A stretch of DNA of 31,634 bases from NCBI GenBank assembly GCA_003833135.1, contig QZLH01000062.1, positions 1 to 31,634 of the forward strand, given 5' to 3'. Below, piece after piece: positions 20,514-31,554 of this stretch. Every line of letters starts with the position of its first letter. Positions within the stretch are counted from its first letter, which is position 1. Below the pieces are notes generated by a model, which worked only from the letters and a program-made list of their open reading frames with translations, ran no database searches and had not been told where the DNA came from. A program made the translations under genes and the position numbers. Source of the stretch: Oehlia diaphana (Eukaryota; Glomeromycota; Glomeromycetes; Glomerales; Glomeraceae).

Positions 20514-21926
20514 TTAAAACCACTCAAAGTGCCAATTATTATAATGAGTTTTAATTACACCTTCGGTTTTATATTTTTCTATCAAATCAGTAAATGGTTT
20601 CATATTATTCGCTTGACTGAATTGTAATATCATAGGATGTCTACCTTTCCAATTATTAAAAAATAATTCTAAAGATTCTAATTTAATATTTCTATAAAGT
20701 GAATGAAAACCAAATTTAAACTTGAATAAATTTTTTGGTGATGATTTTGCCAATATTTTGAATAAATTATCCCAATCAAACGCATCATCTACATTATTAA
20801 TGATAAGATATAATCCATCTAAATATTTACAATAAACTAATAAATTTTCTAATTCTGAAATATTACAATTTCTAAATAATAATTTTAAAAATCTAAGATT
20901 TGGACAATTTTGATAAATGACCTGAATGATCTTTTTATTTTCAACTTCATCGTGGCGTATATAATCAATTTTTATTTCGAAAAGAAATCCATTTGTATTT
21001 TCAATTAAATATGTTAAGATATTAATTGGAACTCGCCTAGCTTTCAAAATTTGTAAGAAAGGTAAAGATAAATTACTTAAACAATTCCATTCCATATCAT
21101 GTGAACTGCCATCTAATTCTAAATCTTTTAAATTTACAAATGATGAGAGAATTTTTGTGGTAAGTCTTTTAGTTATCTTAAAATATTTTATAGTATTTAC
21201 ATGTTTAATTAATGAATTTTCAAGAACTTGACAAAAAGATTCATCAAAATTTTTGGAATATAATTCGGTTAAAAGACTAATACTTGAAAGTTTTTTTTGT
21301 GCCTTAATCAATTCAATAATTTTATAATTATTATTATTTGTCTCGATATTAAGATTCAATTTTTTAATTAATTTACACATTTTTATTAGTCCAACTAAAA
21401 TATCATTATTTATGCTAGTACCACAATAAAAGCATTCAATTCCTGAAAAACATCGTTCAGCCCCAGAAATATGATGTATTGGATAATCAAATTGTTTAGG
21501 TATAGAAAGATGCGTATATTTCGTATTTCCATTAATAAAAAGTTCAAATATTTCACTTTTAATAATAGGAATATTATCCTTATCGTTAATTGTATTAATT
21601 ACTTTCAGGATTTCATTTAAATTTAAATGTCTACAAAAACTAATATAATCAAATAAAGGTCTTTTATATGAAATTGTCAAAAGATCCAAATGTTTACTTA
21701 GATTATTCTTTGATTTATCTGATAAATGTGAAATAATTACGTTCAATAATTTCTTCTTTCTACGTTCCCAATCATCTCTTAAGAATTTCCAAGGATTATT
21801 CCATAAAAGTGGAATAATTATTTCGCAACAAGTCTTATTAATTGAAATACATGTATAAAGAGTATTATTATCATTACGTAATTCTTCAAATATCAAGCAA
21901 AGAATATCTCTATTTAATTTTGACAT
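20514..21926 (-). CDS. F-box / leucine-rich-repeat-like protein, paralogue 2
   Basis: Predicted 470-residue F-box protein of the same family as those at 0.3 and 23.7 kb, likely an SCF ubiquitin ligase receptor (family-based inference). Seen: F-box-like region at residues 3-46 (LNRDILCLIFEEL, then IPLLWNNPW); conserved NVIISHLSDKSKNNL near 62; YTHLSIP near 137; leucine-rich motifs FVNLKDLEL near 263, LPFLQILKARRVP near 288, CPNLRFLKL near 341, and CKYLDGLYL near 366; C-terminal NWKGRHPMI near 425 and EKYKTEGVI near 450. The start is the first ATG of the frame, and MSKLNRD matches paralogue 3. No introns, stops or frameshifts. The normally Trp F-box position is Cys here (NKTCCE). Its stop lies ~1.1 kb from the Helitron remains, and its start faces paralogue 3 across 1.8 kb. 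Confidence 0.88.
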   Translation of the reverse strand: MSKLNRDILCLIFEELRNDNNTLYTCISINKTCCEIIIPLLWNNPWKFLRDDWERRKKKLLNVIISHLSDKSKNNLSKHLDLLTISYKRPLFDYISFCRHLNLNEILKVINTINDKDNIPIIKSEIFELFINGNTKYTHLSIPKQFDYPIHHISGAERCFSGIECFYCGTSINNDILVGLIKMCKLIKKLNLNIETNNNNYKIIELIKAQKKLSSISLLTELYSKNFDESFCQVLENSLIKHVNTIKYFKITKRLTTKILSSFVNLKDLELDGSSHDMEWNCLSNLSLPFLQILKARRVPINILTYLIENTNGFLFEIKIDYIRHDEVENKKIIQVIYQNCPNLRFLKLLFRNCNISELENLLVYCKYLDGLYLIINNVDDAFDWDNLFKILAKSSPKNLFKFKFGFHSLYRNIKLESLELFFNNWKGRHPMILQFSQANNMKPFTDLIEKYKTEGVIKTHYNNWHFEWF

Positions 21927-21985
21927 TATTTACTTTATTAAAAAAAATTTTTTTTTTATTGAAAGGGCGCAAAAAAATAATTGTT
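21927..21985 (-). promoter_or_regulatory. Proximal upstream region of F-box gene 2 with shared motif
   Basis: Read on the minus strand, caattatttttttgcgc (plus 21967-21983) precedes a T/A run and then the ATG, 40 bp away. The same motif with a shorter T run lies 29 bp upstream of F-box gene 1. Not evident at gene 3. Confidence 0.35.
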
Positions 21986-22614
21986 CAAACTAGTATGATA
22001 TTTGATTGTTACATGTTGTACAAGAATCCTGATTTCTGATCTGGTGATTTACGCCATTTGTTATGTTTCATATGATGCATAATGCTTTACGTAAATTTTA
22101 ATCAAGACTTTTCTATTTATAATATGAAAATAATAATCATGCACGCCACATAATAATATAGGAAAAGATTGCATGATAAGAATAAGGAAAGTTTTAAATT
22201 ATTTATGGATACAAATACTAACTAAAAACTCAATTTCTTGCATGATCATCATACATAATTGGGGTCTATCGGATCAGCGATCAAATGGTATGTTAATTAT
22301 ATCATTTGTTTTTTTTTTCATTGTAAAAAGATGATATACCGTTAATTTTATAAAATCTTTGATATTAGTTAAAATAAATATGCGTAAATTTCTCAAAAAA
22401 AAAAATATTTATATACGTAAAATTGACTAAATAAAACAATATTCATTACAGTATGATCTCAAACTTTGGTAAACAAACATCAATTATCAAAGGAGATATT
22501 TCGAAATTTTATTATACTATACAATGTGCAACTAGTTTAATCGACTAAAAAATGCATGCTCGATGATGATTTGATCGAGTAAAAAATTAGTTAGCTAAAA
22601 CTAGATCACTTTTA
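21986..22614. other. Intergenic, no gene recognised
   Basis: AT-rich. Near 22530-22600 atcgactaaaaaa and atcgagtaaaaaa occur as a loose direct repeat. Nothing else supported. Confidence 0.5.
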
Positions 22615-22844
22615 ATGTATGGATCACATGAATCGATCGTGTGCCTGATCAAGCGTAATAAAATTATTAGATACTATGACAATTACGACTAGCATTAGAT
22701 GGGTTACACGGCAATTTTCTCGGTAAATCATTTCCTGAAGTCAATATTCCGATTGTCCGTTTCCCGAACTGGATCATTTCCCATCCGAATGGACATATTA
22801 TTGGATTTAATAAATTGATACATAAAATTCCATTTTTTAAATAG
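22615..22844 (+). CDS. Possible two-exon small gene or gene fragment, 63 residues
   Basis: Exon 1 would be 22615-22654 and exon 2 22693-22844, with a 38-nt GT-AG intron at 22655-22692 (gtaata...gactag). Joining them keeps frame and gives a 63-residue product: MYGSHESIVCLIK, then LDGLHGNFLGKSFPEVNIPI, then RFPNWIISHPNGHIIG. Exon 2 stands out in base composition and reads like genuine protein (Pro, Gly, Trp, His all present), unlike the surroundings. No domain recognised. The intron is very short, so the upstream exon is uncertain; exon 2 may instead be a stranded fragment of a larger lost gene. Confidence 0.3.
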
Positions 22845-23218
22845 ATTTATTTATATTTAGTAAATCACAAACGGTACATGAAAATGATGACTGCCAAAAT
22901 TTTAAATAAATAATAAATATGAAAATATATATAATAATAAAAATTACAACACAAATACACAATATGTACCGTACAATATGTTCGTAAATTTTTTTACGCG
23001 AGAATCATGAAAAAGGATCATCCGATCTACTACTCATCAGTGCATATGATAAGTACATAGATTTAATGACTAGAATATAAATTCTTGATGCAATAATTCC
23101 TTAATCTTTGTTATTATTTATTGCCGCGAGATGCGCGCTCGTGTTGGTCGTGTATGATCACTTATGTCCAATACGAAAACATTCACGAACACGTCTACTA
23201 CATTTATTTAACCATATT
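22845..23218. other. Intergenic, no gene recognised
   Basis: AT-rich DNA; a GC-richer patch near 23120-23160 has no open frame of note. Confidence 0.5.
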
Positions 23219-23285
23219 GGTTTATTAGATTTGTCTGATAAAATGTAAAATAATTACGATTAATAATGTAACTCTATAAAGAGCT
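23219..23285 (-). pseudogene. F-box family scrap
   Basis: agatttgtctgataaaatg followed by taaaataattacgatta closely matches the DNA coding for NVIISHLSDKS in the intact F-box paralogues, same strand. A single inserted base breaks the frame. Only this ~65-bp block is recognisable. Confidence 0.5.
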
Positions 23286-23708
23286 TTTACATTATTTGAT
23301 AATGTTTGATATAAAATAAATATCTTCGTAATTATTTATTCATTGAAAGGTCGTCCTGTGAATTGAGGAACAACGAAATTAACAAATTGGAAAGCTAGTA
23401 ATTAAGATGGTAATTATATGACACCATAACGCAATAAAATTTCTTCAAATCAATTAATTTTCCTCACTTCAAAATATATGAAAATATCTCCAATTGTACA
23501 ATTCACTTAATTATTTCGTAAAATAAAAGAAATTCCTTATAGACTACTTTCAAATTCTCGTTCTAATTTTCAAAATATTTGATGAATTCAACTCAAAATT
23601 TGAAAAAGAAAATATTTATGCATAATATTTATTTATTTATTTAAAAAATAATATTTACAGTACAAACGATAGCGATCAAATTATCTGTCTAAAAATATTT
23701 ATGTATGA
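23286..23708. other. Intergenic 3' of F-box gene 3
   Basis: AT-rich, no gene or RNA recognised. Confidence 0.5.
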
Positions 23709-25088
23709 TTACGGACTTTCCCATTCAAAATCTCCGCGTAAATCATTAAAATGTTTAACTATTCCTTCTGCTTCATACTTATTTAACATGGCTTCTATAT
23801 TTTTCACATTATTGAAGTTTAATAATATAGGACGTTTACCTTTCCATTCATTAAAAAATAGTTTTAAAGATTCTGATTTAGGTACGGGTACCTTAGAGAA
23901 AATTCTAAATCTAAATTTAAACAAACTAATTGGTGATGATCTGGTTAATATTCTAAATAAATTATTCCAATCAAAAGAAATTTCACAAGTAATAATATAT
24001 AATACGCTTAAATATTGACAATTAATTAATAACTTTTCTAATTCTGAACTACTAAAATTTCTAAATACTATTTTAAGAAATTTAAGATTTGGACAATTCT
24101 CACTAATAGCTTGAATAATTCTTCTATTATCATATCTATAATGAAATATATTATCTATATTTATTTCGATAAGAGATTTACTCGTATTTTCAATTAATTT
24201 CGCTAATGATTGAATCGGAATAAACATAGTTCTTAAAACTTGTAATAATGGTAAAGACAAATTCTCTAAGCAACTCCAATTACTTTCATATTCACTACTC
24301 AATTCTAATACTTTTAAATTTACAAAGGATGAAAGAATTTTTGTTGTTTGATCAAATACCTTAAAATATTGTACTGTATTTGCATGTTTTGTTAATGAAT
24401 TTAAGTAAATATTACAAAAATTCTGACCTTTTTGTATACAATTATTTATGAGATGAACTTTAATTAATTTTTTAGGGGCTTCGATTAATCTAACAATTTC
24501 ACAATTAGTATTTTCTTCAATAATAAGTTCCAATCCTTTAATAGATTTGATTAATTCCGTTAATCCAATTATAATATCATCATCATCTATGCCAGCATTA
24601 AAACTTAAGAATTCAATTTCTGAAAGACAATTTTTAGCTTCAGGAATAAGATGTATTTTATAATTAAATTTATAAGGTATATAAAGATGTGTATATTTCC
24701 TATTTTCATTAATGAAAATATTAAAAATTTCATTTTTAATATTAGTTATAATTTCATTCGTAGTAATTAATTTAAAAATTTCATCTAAATGTAAATATCT
24801 ACAAAATCTAATATAATCAAATGAAGGTTTTTGATATAAATCTTTTAAATAATCTATCCCTTGATTCTTTAAATTATTTTTTGTTTCATCCGATAAATAT
24901 GAAATAATTACGTTAAATAATAAAGTTTCTTTTCCCTCAATCAAATATTTCCAAGGATTTTTCCATAAAATTGGAATAATTATTTCACACCAAGTTTTGT
25001 TAACTAAAACACATGAATGAAGTGCATTATTATTATGTTCCAATTCTTTTAATATTAAATAAAGAACGTCTCTATTTAATTTGGACAT
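23709..25088 (-). CDS. F-box / leucine-rich-repeat-like protein, paralogue 3
   Basis: Predicted 459-residue F-box protein, third intact member of the family here and probably an SCF ubiquitin ligase receptor (family-based inference). Seen: F-box-like region at residues 3-46 (LNRDVLYLILKEL, NKTWCEIIIPILWKNPW) with the typical Trp retained; NVIISYLSDETKNNL near 59; YTHLYIP near 132; an acidic DDDD run near 168; FVNLKVLEL near 255; LPLLQVL near 279; CPNLKFLKI near 332; INCQYLSVLYI near 355; and C-terminal EWKGKRPILL near 414 and KYEAEGIVKHF near 437. First ATG used; it aligns with paralogue 2. The upstream region is two long A/T homopolymer runs. No introns, stops or frameshifts. The opposite strand is partly open over the 3' end, but that is a shadow. 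Confidence 0.88.
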   Translation of the reverse strand: MSKLNRDVLYLILKELEHNNNALHSCVLVNKTWCEIIIPILWKNPWKYLIEGKETLLFNVIISYLSDETKNNLKNQGIDYLKDLYQKPSFDYIRFCRYLHLDEIFKLITTNEIITNIKNEIFNIFINENRKYTHLYIPYKFNYKIHLIPEAKNCLSEIEFLSFNAGIDDDDIIIGLTELIKSIKGLELIIEENTNCEIVRLIEAPKKLIKVHLINNCIQKGQNFCNIYLNSLTKHANTVQYFKVFDQTTKILSSFVNLKVLELSSEYESNWSCLENLSLPLLQVLRTMFIPIQSLAKLIENTSKSLIEINIDNIFHYRYDNRRIIQAISENCPNLKFLKIVFRNFSSSELEKLLINCQYLSVLYIITCEISFDWNNLFRILTRSSPISLFKFRFRIFSKVPVPKSESLKLFFNEWKGKRPILLNFNNVKNIEAMLNKYEAEGIVKHFNDLRGDFEWESP

Positions 25089-27654
25089 TTTTCTTTTTTT
25101 TTTTTTTTTTAAAAGGAATTTTTAGAAAATTTTTTTTTTTTTTTTTTTTAGATCTTTAGATAAATGTAATAAAATATATTGATTCATGTGATAAAGGGTC
25201 AATAGAAATTGATTTGAAAAAAAAGGAAATATTCTTTAAACTAAAATATTTCTTTAAACTAAAATATTTTCATATTTTTAGTGCAAAACTAATGAATAGA
25301 TAACAAATAGACAGAGCCAAAACTTTAGTAATATGGCTGAAACTATTATTTACATTTACATCAATAACCAACTAAATCTATGCGCAGTTATAAACAAATC
25401 TTTGCAAACGAAACGAAACAAAGAATTCGGTCCATTCCGTTAACTAAGAAATATTCGGTTAAAGCCGAATAAATTAGTATTCAAAGATTAGTCGGATTTG
25501 TTAATGTAATTGTATCTTAATTAATTGTTTCGGATCCCATAATATAAAATGAATTAATTAAAAAAAAAAAATTATCGGCTTTTTGAAAAATTTTGGAATT
25601 ATTGAAATACCTTTTTTTCCCTCTTTCTTTAAAAAATTGACTTTTAATTGGATAACATAATTGGAAATTCTTATAGAATGATTGACACCAATAATAAATG
25701 TTGTAATGATTTTAATATAATGGCGATTGCCTAATAGTTTTGTGCTACGTAACATTTTTAATGGATTAAAAAAAAAACTCTTATTTCTAAATATTTGATT
25801 TGTTTAAATTTTTTTCTTCTATTTTTTTTTAAAAAAAATAAGGAAAAGTCTTGTTCTTTAATTTAAAGAAAATATCAATAAAGTTAATAAATGAATGTTT
25901 TGAAACATTTATAAAGTTCCTATGTCGTATAACTCTTTTTATGAATTGCAAAATGATATGCATTTTAATATATAATAATAATGAAGGTTATATTCATGTT
26001 AATAAAACTAAATTGAATTAAGTTATAAAATAATAATAAATAATAATTAATAAATAATATAAAAGAATATAAAAAGTATTTCATTTATTAATCCAATCGG
26101 CCGAGATCACAGAATTGACTTTAAAAAAAGAAATTTTCATTATAAATTATTATAAATTATTATATGAAAGAAATAATTTTCAATAAACAAATCCTGAATT
26201 TGGCGTTTTAGAAAATTAATTGTTACTTTAGATGGATAAGTTTCTTATTAAATTTCTTTGTTTAAAAAAAAAAACATTGAATACATATTTAAGATTTGAT
26301 TACGTAATCACATAATTTTAATATACATATGAATTTATTAGTAGATATGCAAATAAAAGAGCCTGATTAATACATAATAATGTTTCAGGTTGTGACATTT
26401 TCACTCTAACTGGTTTGTATTCAATTATATATTAAATGTGTACTTAAATTTAATCGATTCGTGCATTTGCAGTTTATATTAAAGAGATCAAAAAGAGAAA
26501 AAAAAAAAAACTTTGCCACATTTTCTAAATTTCTCAACGAATTTAATCAACGTAATCATCAGATTTTTTTTATGTTATACCGTTCAAACTTATCTTTCAA
26601 ATACTTTTTAAGTTTAAAATCCTTCTATTGATAATAAATAGTTGAAAAAAAAAAACACGGAATTTTCGGATACACAATAAAATGGAGGAATTTACTTGGC
26701 GGATATTAAGATCGTATGATACTTGTTTTTTAATATTTATAATTCTATATGCTATTCGGAGTGAAAATAAACAAACTTTTTTCTAATTACAGTACATGCA
26801 AAATTTATTAAAAGCGGATTTACGGATATTCAAAGATCCACAATCAATCGGCTAGAGTTTCGAGAACTATTTTCTATCTTCTAAAAAAAGGGAGGGGGAT
26901 AGTTCCGATGTCGATCATACATACGGGTTTACTATTTTTACCATTGTGTCTAAATTTATACTTAGAAAACAACGAATTTTAAAGATTTGGTTAGAATTTG
27001 TAATAATGAAACAATTTTATTAAATTAAAAGAACTTTTGTGTATTATATTAAATAATTTTATGATACACAATTGATCCAATTTTAGTATTTTCAATATAC
27101 TATTATAAATTTATTTGATCTCCCTAAAAAAATACCTGTACTAGAATTATCACGTGAAAAAGACAATGCGAAAGCCTGTCATATTATACATTTTTACAAA
27201 AAAAAAGACTTGTAATTCTCGCTTTTTATGATAAGTAAAATTCCCAATTTATTGTATTTAATAGGTAGTGATAGTCACTTGGAATGTTGGATGTACTAGT
27301 ACAATCAAATAAAAATTATTAGAAGTTTCTATTGCACAAGGTGCTACAATATTTATATAGAACTAATATTGGAAGGATTTTGGATTGAACGGTCCAATTC
27401 GAAAAGTTCTAAGAACATTACTGCATTAGAGCTTTATACTTATTATAGGTATTAAGACTTCGGTCCCCGTTCTGGAATTTATGATGTCACGTACTCACGT
27501 GGTAGAAATTTATTTTACGGTATTCTAAAAAAAAGAAAATTGTAGAATAATTCCGACCGGCATTATCCAAAAATGGTAAATTAAGCTAGGACTTTTTGTT
27601 CTATAAAGACAGTATATTTTTTAATGAATTTTAGTCGGTATTAATCATTTTTCA
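25089..27654. other. Long gene-free stretch
   Basis: Starts with poly-A/poly-T runs upstream of F-box gene 3. A short tandem duplication of an 18-bp ttctttaaactaaaatat unit lies at about 25230-25266. Otherwise AT-rich DNA with no reading frame, RNA gene or repeat I can support. Confidence 0.5.
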
Positions 27655-28250
27655 GGCACTAGGGTCTATTACGAAATCCCAAAAAATTTAAATTCCGAAA
27701 TCATTATCCCGACAGTCCGAAATTCTTATTGCTTATTTATAATAATACGTATTATTTATTATTTAATATTCTTACATTACCGCGCACTAGAAATAGGACG
27801 GTCTACTACGATTATAATAACATGTATTATTTATTATTTAATGTTCTTACACTACCGTACACTAGAAATTAGGTCTACTACAAAATCCCAAAAAATCTAA
27901 AATTCGCCGACAGTTCATTATATCCGAAATTCTTATTACTTGTTTATAATAATATATATTATTTATTATTTATTATTCTTACGCTATCGCGTACTAGAAG
28001 TAAGATCTACTACGAAATCCCCCAAAAATCTAAAATCCGAAATCATTTATATCCCGACAGTTCAATAATATGAATTATTTTGTTATTTAATATTCTTACA
28101 CTACCGCGCACTAGAAATAGGGTTTACTGCGAAATCCCAAAAAATCTAAATCCTAAATCATTTCATTATCTCCGAAATTCTTTATTTATAATAATATGTA
28201 ATTATTAACTGTCAATATTCTTACACTACCGCAATTGCTTGAAATAATAA
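27655..28250. repeat. Degenerate ~125-bp tandem repeat, about five units
   Basis: Each unit carries a gcactagaaatagg-type start, then ctactacgaaatcccaaaaa, tccgaaat...cccgacag, an attatttattattta stretch and cttacactaccgc. The cttac anchor occurs at about 27771, 27846, 27978, 28095 and 28220. The second unit lacks its middle. Noncoding. Confidence 0.75.
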
Positions 28251-29034
28251 ACTAATATATTGTTAATATTATATAATATTTACAAAGTGACTACGTAGAT
28301 AATGAGTTTCGGAAATATGGGATTGTGAAATTTGAGATAGTGAATTTTCAGGATTATGGATATCAGGATGAGATTTTGATTTTCGACGCATGCAGAATAA
28401 ATTTTTTATGCGGAAATTTTAATTATAAATTAAAAAATTAAAAGTTAAAATAAAAAATTTAATTTGAGTGTAGTAAATTCAAATATATGGATGGGTCTTC
28501 ACAATGATCTTGATGAGGAAATTACAAGGGTATATACAATTATTACAAATGTTAAATTTTATTATATAAGCGTACACCAAATTTCTATTATCAAGTGATT
28601 TTGTTTATTTAAACATTTAAAATATTTAAATCGCTACAACCTTATACTTTGTTAATAAATATAATCCCATTGATTTGTTATTTAGTCCTTTATTAGTAAC
28701 GGCACATAATTAAACACTTCAAACCGAAATTAGAATTTCTAGGCAAAAATTTATATACTATATACTAGTATTAAATGATGAACGAAAAGTTATTAATTCT
28801 CAACCGAAATTAACAATAATCCTGTCCATATTCTCTTCTTAGATATGTTAAACACTTAATATGAGAAAATCGTTTTTAATTCAGCGAAACGAAAGAAAAT
28901 ATGTGTGAATGGCTCTCAAATTATTTAAGTATTATGTTTAAATATTAAAGAATTCTATTAAATATTTTCAGGCTAAAATTATAATCATTCACCTGATTTA
29001 TCATCAACCCGAGTACAAGAGCTAAAGGAGCATT
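28251..29034. other. Intergenic, no gene recognised
   Basis: AT-rich, no supported feature. Confidence 0.5.
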
Positions 29035-29213
29035 ATAAAAAAGAACGTCCGGAAATTGTCATCAAAAATGTCTGGAAATGAAAAATGCCCAGAAAATTGC
29101 AATATTCCGGACACTTTCTGGACACCTACTTAGACATATCTTCTGGACATTTTCCGGACACCCAGACATTTTCTAAACATTTTGACGACAATCTCTGGAC
29201 ATTCTTTTTTTAT
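29035..29213. mobile_element. 179-bp foldback (MITE-like) element
   Basis: The left arm (29035 to ~29105: ataaaaaagaacgtccgga..., with repeated tgtctgg/aaatg) pairs with the right arm (~29120 to 29213) when the latter is reverse-complemented (ataaaaaaagaatgtccag...). Arms are about 70-90 bp with mismatches and a small loop. Interiors are built from iterated tctggacatttt-type words. No coding capacity; target-site duplication not identified. Confidence 0.6.
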
Positions 29214-29999
29214 GGGAGAGTTCGTTTAAGACTAAATACGATATTAAGTATTATGAGATACGTACGACATTAAACAGCGTAAATAGGGTAAATATTGATC
29301 ATGAAAAAATAAATTATAAATGTAAATAATTTCAATTCAATATAATATACAAATACACATTTGTCAAATTTTATGATTTAGAAGGATCAGATTTACTAAA
29401 ATTTCAGCGATTATTTGATTTGTGAATGGATCAATTGTAATCTGTGAAGGCAGTAATCATTGTGCAATTCTATTCAAATGTGTTTGCATTATTGATTGGT
29501 GCGTATTCTGAATAACTATTTTAAGTTCTCATAATCCTGCATCGATTTCTTCTTGATAGAAATTATTAGAAACAAATGTTATTTAATATATAATGAACTA
29601 AAAAATTGGAGGTTCAAGAAAGGAGAGGACAACATAAATTAATTTGAACTTTGGTAATATTTGTAAAAAATATAAACAGTTATTTCTTTATAAATTCATG
29701 AAATGCGATAACCAGACAAAAAGAATGCATGAAAGAAATATTAATATATATGTATATACATAATTATATATACTGTATACCATCCTAAAAAGCTCATTCG
29801 AAAAGTGTAATTATATTAAACCTACAAGTGAATGATTTTTGATTTAATTTTTGATAATATCATAATAAATAAAGAAGTTTCATTTGACTTTGAATTTATT
29901 CGGAAAAAAATTTAATTTCTGTAAAAAAAACGCATTTTAATTATACATCTAGTGCTGGGTCAAATGATTCAACTCGAGTTTCTAATTTTAGTGAAAAAC
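29214..29999. other. Intergenic, no gene recognised
   Basis: AT-rich; nothing supported. Confidence 0.5.
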
Positions 30000-30321
30000 T
30001 AGAGGTCTGCATTGACCCGTATTTTACAACCCGGCCTGGCCTGCACTTGGAAATTAACCTAAAAGTGCCCAGCCCAGCCCGGACTTAATATATTAAAAAC
30101 CTGGCACAGACCTATTATTATATCAAAATCGACCAACTTAATTTTGGCCAGTTTAATTTCGGTCAGAATTAAGACGATTATGGCCAGAATTACAAAAACC
30201 TGGTTTTAACGAAAAATCATGTGCCGGCCAGGACTTTTGAAGAAAGTTTGCCGGCCCAAACGGATCCAAGTCCGGGCCAGGTTAGGGTTTTCGGGTTCTG
30301 GGTCCTGTTTGCAGACCTCTA
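30000..30321. mobile_element. ~320-bp inverted-repeat (MITE-like) element
   Basis: Ends are tagaggtctgca (30000-30011) and its exact reverse complement tgcagacctcta (30310-30321). Similarity continues inward as GC-rich, C/G-run sequence (acccg...ggcctgg on the left, ccgggccagg...cgggt on the right). It is much GC-richer than its surroundings. No open frame. The terminal ta could be a TA target-site duplication; the DNA transposon superfamily is unresolved. Confidence 0.65.
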
Positions 30322-31528
30322 CCTGTGACCCACATTAGCCCGCATAACCTGGCTTGTCAAATTAGAATCTCTTTTTTAACTCAGGTCGACCTGAATGATT
30401 CGAATTAGATTACTGTATTTGTTATTTTATTTTTTTCTATTTCAAATAGCACTAAGCCACGATAATAAGTTGTAGTTTAACTTGATAAAAAAAGGTTGTT
30501 TAGTTATTATTTTAAAGTTTTATACTTTTGACTCGCATATTAAAAACACATATATGTTTGTTTCTCCACATAAATTCGAGTTAATTTATAATTGAGTTCA
30601 GATCATGCCAAATAATCGACCTGAATACTTGAATCGGTTACTTGAAAAAACTCTTTTGTGCTGCAAGTTGTTCACAATAAATATATGGGCCACTTGGAAA
30701 ATTTGTAGCTGACAACTTTGACAACTTGCTGTTGTCAGTCATCGGCAATTTAAACATGTGACATTTAGCCTACTCATTATGCTTATTACTGGATCTATAA
30801 ATGTAACTAATTATAATTTCGCAATAATAAATTGCTTCATATTATTTTTACCAAGTTAATTCTGGCAATGCCGAGTGTACTGTAACCTCTACAGAGCTTT
30901 ACCGAGTCACTTTCGGTAAGAGACAAAATGCTAAGTATTCCGTAACAATAATTGTCGGTCATACTTTGCAAATCAGAGTCAAATGTTCGTGAAGTTCAAT
31001 CATATTCTCGAATCTTGACTTTCAAACATAAATGAAGCTCTTAATAAAAACATTTTATGAAAGCTTTTGCTTGATTAATTTTTTTATATATTTATAAAGT
31101 AATCATGATAAATTTTTTTTATACTTTGAATAACATTGTTTTTGATGGGTATTATTCAATTAAGATAAAGAATTTCAAAAGTTTCTACAATCAATTGCTT
31201 TTGTTAATTATTTTTTGTGTCATTTGATAATTAAATCTTAGATTCTGATTCTTTTAATTAATTTAGTAAAAATATCATTGTGCAAAACATTCTGGGAGTG
31301 AAATAGCAGTAATTTAAGTAATAATATGATTTACCTTTATTTAGTTAATATTTTGCGATTGAACTTTTTTAATACAAAATTTTTCATTACTTGTTATTAT
31401 TTTTGCAATTTTATTGTATTTTTATTAGATAACTAAATACCGTTTATTTGATAAAAAATGTATAGGCCACAATTAATCATTATAATTGAAAAAATACATG
31501 TATAGTAACTATCCCTTAAACTGTAAGC
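30322..31528. other. Intergenic, no gene recognised
   Basis: Mixed composition at first (to about 31.0 kb), then AT-rich. No reading frame, RNA gene or clear repeat supported. Confidence 0.5.
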
Positions 31529-31554
31529 AATTGCGGGCAAATTTGCCCGCAATT
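31529..31554. repeat. 26-bp perfect palindrome
   Basis: Half-site aattgcgggcaaa followed directly by its exact reverse complement tttgcccgcaatt, centred between 31541 and 31542 with no spacer. Unusual in an AT-rich region. Could be a binding site, cruciform or the remnant of a small palindromic repeat. Confidence 0.85.

Noticed and set aside
23701..24018. 105-codon plus-strand open frame
   Set aside because: Shadow on the opposite strand of the 3' end of F-box gene 3.
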